Source: Herbinix luporum | GTDB taxonomy: Bacteria > Bacillota > Clostridia > Lachnospirales > Lachnospiraceae | Reading direction: 5' to 3' | DNA: 64,000 bases | NCBI RefSeq assembly: GCF_900070325.1 | Contig: NZ_LN879430.1 | Location: 608,501-672,500 of the forward strand | Part shown: positions 63,305-64,000 of the stretch, piece by piece | Numbering within the stretch: the stretch's first letter is position 1 | Layout of the letters: each line of letters starts with the position of its first letter | Notes under the pieces: model-generated | The model's input: only the letters and a program-made list of their open reading frames with translations | Database searches by the model: none | Told to the model about the DNA's origin: nothing | Program-made: the position numbers and the translations under genes

Positions 63305-64000
63305 ATGGCAAAAATTAATTTGGGAATTGATATTGGCTCAACCACCGTAAAAATAGTAGCCTTAGACAATAAAAAGTTAATTTATCAGTCATATGAAAGA
63401 CATTATTCAGATATTACTAATACCCTAGTCAAGATGATTTCAGACTGCTATAAGGCCCTGGGAGATATAAGATGCAGTGTAAATATAACAGGCTCAGGAG
63501 GTTTATCTGTATCAAGATGGCTTAACCTTCCCTTTTCACAAGAGGTTGTGGCCTGCAGCAGAGCTGTAAGATCATATATTCCCTTGGCTGATGTGGCTAT
63601 AGAACTGGGAGGAGAAGATGCCAAAATCACATATTTTAAAGGCTCTGTGGAACAAAGAATGAACGGCAGCTGTGCCGGAGGTACGGGAGCATTTATAGAT
63701 CAGATGGCTGCCCTACTTAATACCGATGCAAAAGGACTTAATGAATATGCCAAGAAAAGTAAAATTATCTATCCGATTGCTTCTAGGTGTGGAGTTTTTG
63801 CTAAGACCGATGTACAGCCTTTAATTAATGAGGGAGCAAGAAAAGAAGATATAGCGGCTTCAATCTTTCAGGCAGTGGTAAATCAAACCATTGGGGGACT
63901 GGCCTGCGGTAAACCCATAAGAGGAAGAGTAGCTTTCTTAGGGGGGCCTTTGTATTTTTTATCAGAACTTCGTAAAAGATTTACCATTAGCCTAAAAGAT
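63305..64000 (+). CDS. Acyl-CoA dehydratase activase (BadF/HgdC family), 5' part only
   Basis: 232 codons visible, continuing past the window end. Member of the ASKHA ATPase family (HgdC/BcrA) that injects an electron into 2-hydroxyacyl-CoA dehydratases using ATP. N-terminal phosphate-1 loop is LGIDIGSTTVKIVAL. SCAGGTGAFIDQMA supplies the Cys of the subunit-bridging cluster. SRCGVFAKTDVQPLINEG supplies the second Cys, and LGGP begins the adenosine motif. AGGAG lies 7 bases before the ATG. Because the end is missing I cannot tell whether it is a single activase or the giant fused activase/dehydratase protein common in Clostridia. Confidence 0.93.
   Translation, partial: MAKINLGIDIGSTTVKIVALDNKKLIYQSYERHYSDITNTLVKMISDCYKALGDIRCSVNITGSGGLSVSRWLNLPFSQEVVACSRAVRSYIPLADVAIELGGEDAKITYFKGSVEQRMNGSCAGGTGAFIDQMAALLNTDAKGLNEYAKKSKIIYPIASRCGVFAKTDVQPLINEGARKEDIAASIFQAVVNQTIGGLACGKPIRGRVAFLGGPLYFLSELRKRFTISLKD

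Overview
This is a low-GC (AT-rich) Firmicutes chromosome segment, most like an anaerobic, spore-forming, plant-polysaccharide-degrading member of the Lachnospiraceae/Clostridia (for example the Herbinix / Lachnoclostridium type). The basis is Shine-Dalgarno-led genes, Mini-RNase III, a PdaA-type spore cortex deacetylase, diaminopimelate dehydrogenase, a GTP-type PEP carboxykinase, an HgdC-type acyl-CoA dehydratase activase, a large modular secreted xylanase and phosphorolytic glucan metabolism. The organism is inferred from gene content, not from a marker comparison. No tRNA, rRNA, CRISPR array or intact insertion sequence was recognised.

Layout. 1-1271: 3' part of cysS overlapping mrnC. 1391-9054: secreted 5'-nucleotidase with Ig-like modules, a Nudix protein, a DUF4349 lipoprotein, a small exported protein behind a nested inverted repeat, and a MATE exporter. 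9277-12586: deoD-deoC-cdd nucleoside salvage, then glyA. 12659-14572 (minus strand): DegV, a LUD-domain protein and an unlisted 56-residue membrane microprotein. 14780-18600: topoisomerase III, nagB and a left-handed beta-helix transferase-like protein. 18693-20573: a NifU/IscU-like protein paired with a GGGtGRT protein behind a structured leader. 20617-22214: a graveyard of gene fragments (FN3 repeats, phage genes, toxin C-terminus) ending in an intact DUF4274 immunity-like gene. 22405-26541 (minus): a trifunctional GH11-CBM6x3-GH10-CBM6-CE4 enzyme.

27171-41539 is the most coherent accessory system: a GH94 phosphorylase, a second very large phosphorylase (GH161/GH149-like), a lipoprotein sugar-binding protein with two permeases, an extra orphan binding lipoprotein, and a YesM/YesN-type two-component system. 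I read it as a sugar import and phosphorolysis locus, possibly for beta-1,3-gluco-oligosaccharides. It is followed by pdaA, a decayed Rhs fragment joined to an ABC-transporter tail, and an AraC regulator divergent from three successive Gfo/Idh/MocA oxidoreductases.

47704-64000: a PAS-GGDEF-EAL protein, a minus-strand pair of small proteins, a membrane protein overlapping metH, two family 2 glycosyltransferases, ilvN-ilvC, pckG (apparently starting at an AUU codon), ddh, a lytic transglycosylase, an ABC-F protein behind an elaborate attenuator with a small upstream ORF, and the 5' part of an acyl-CoA dehydratase activase gene.
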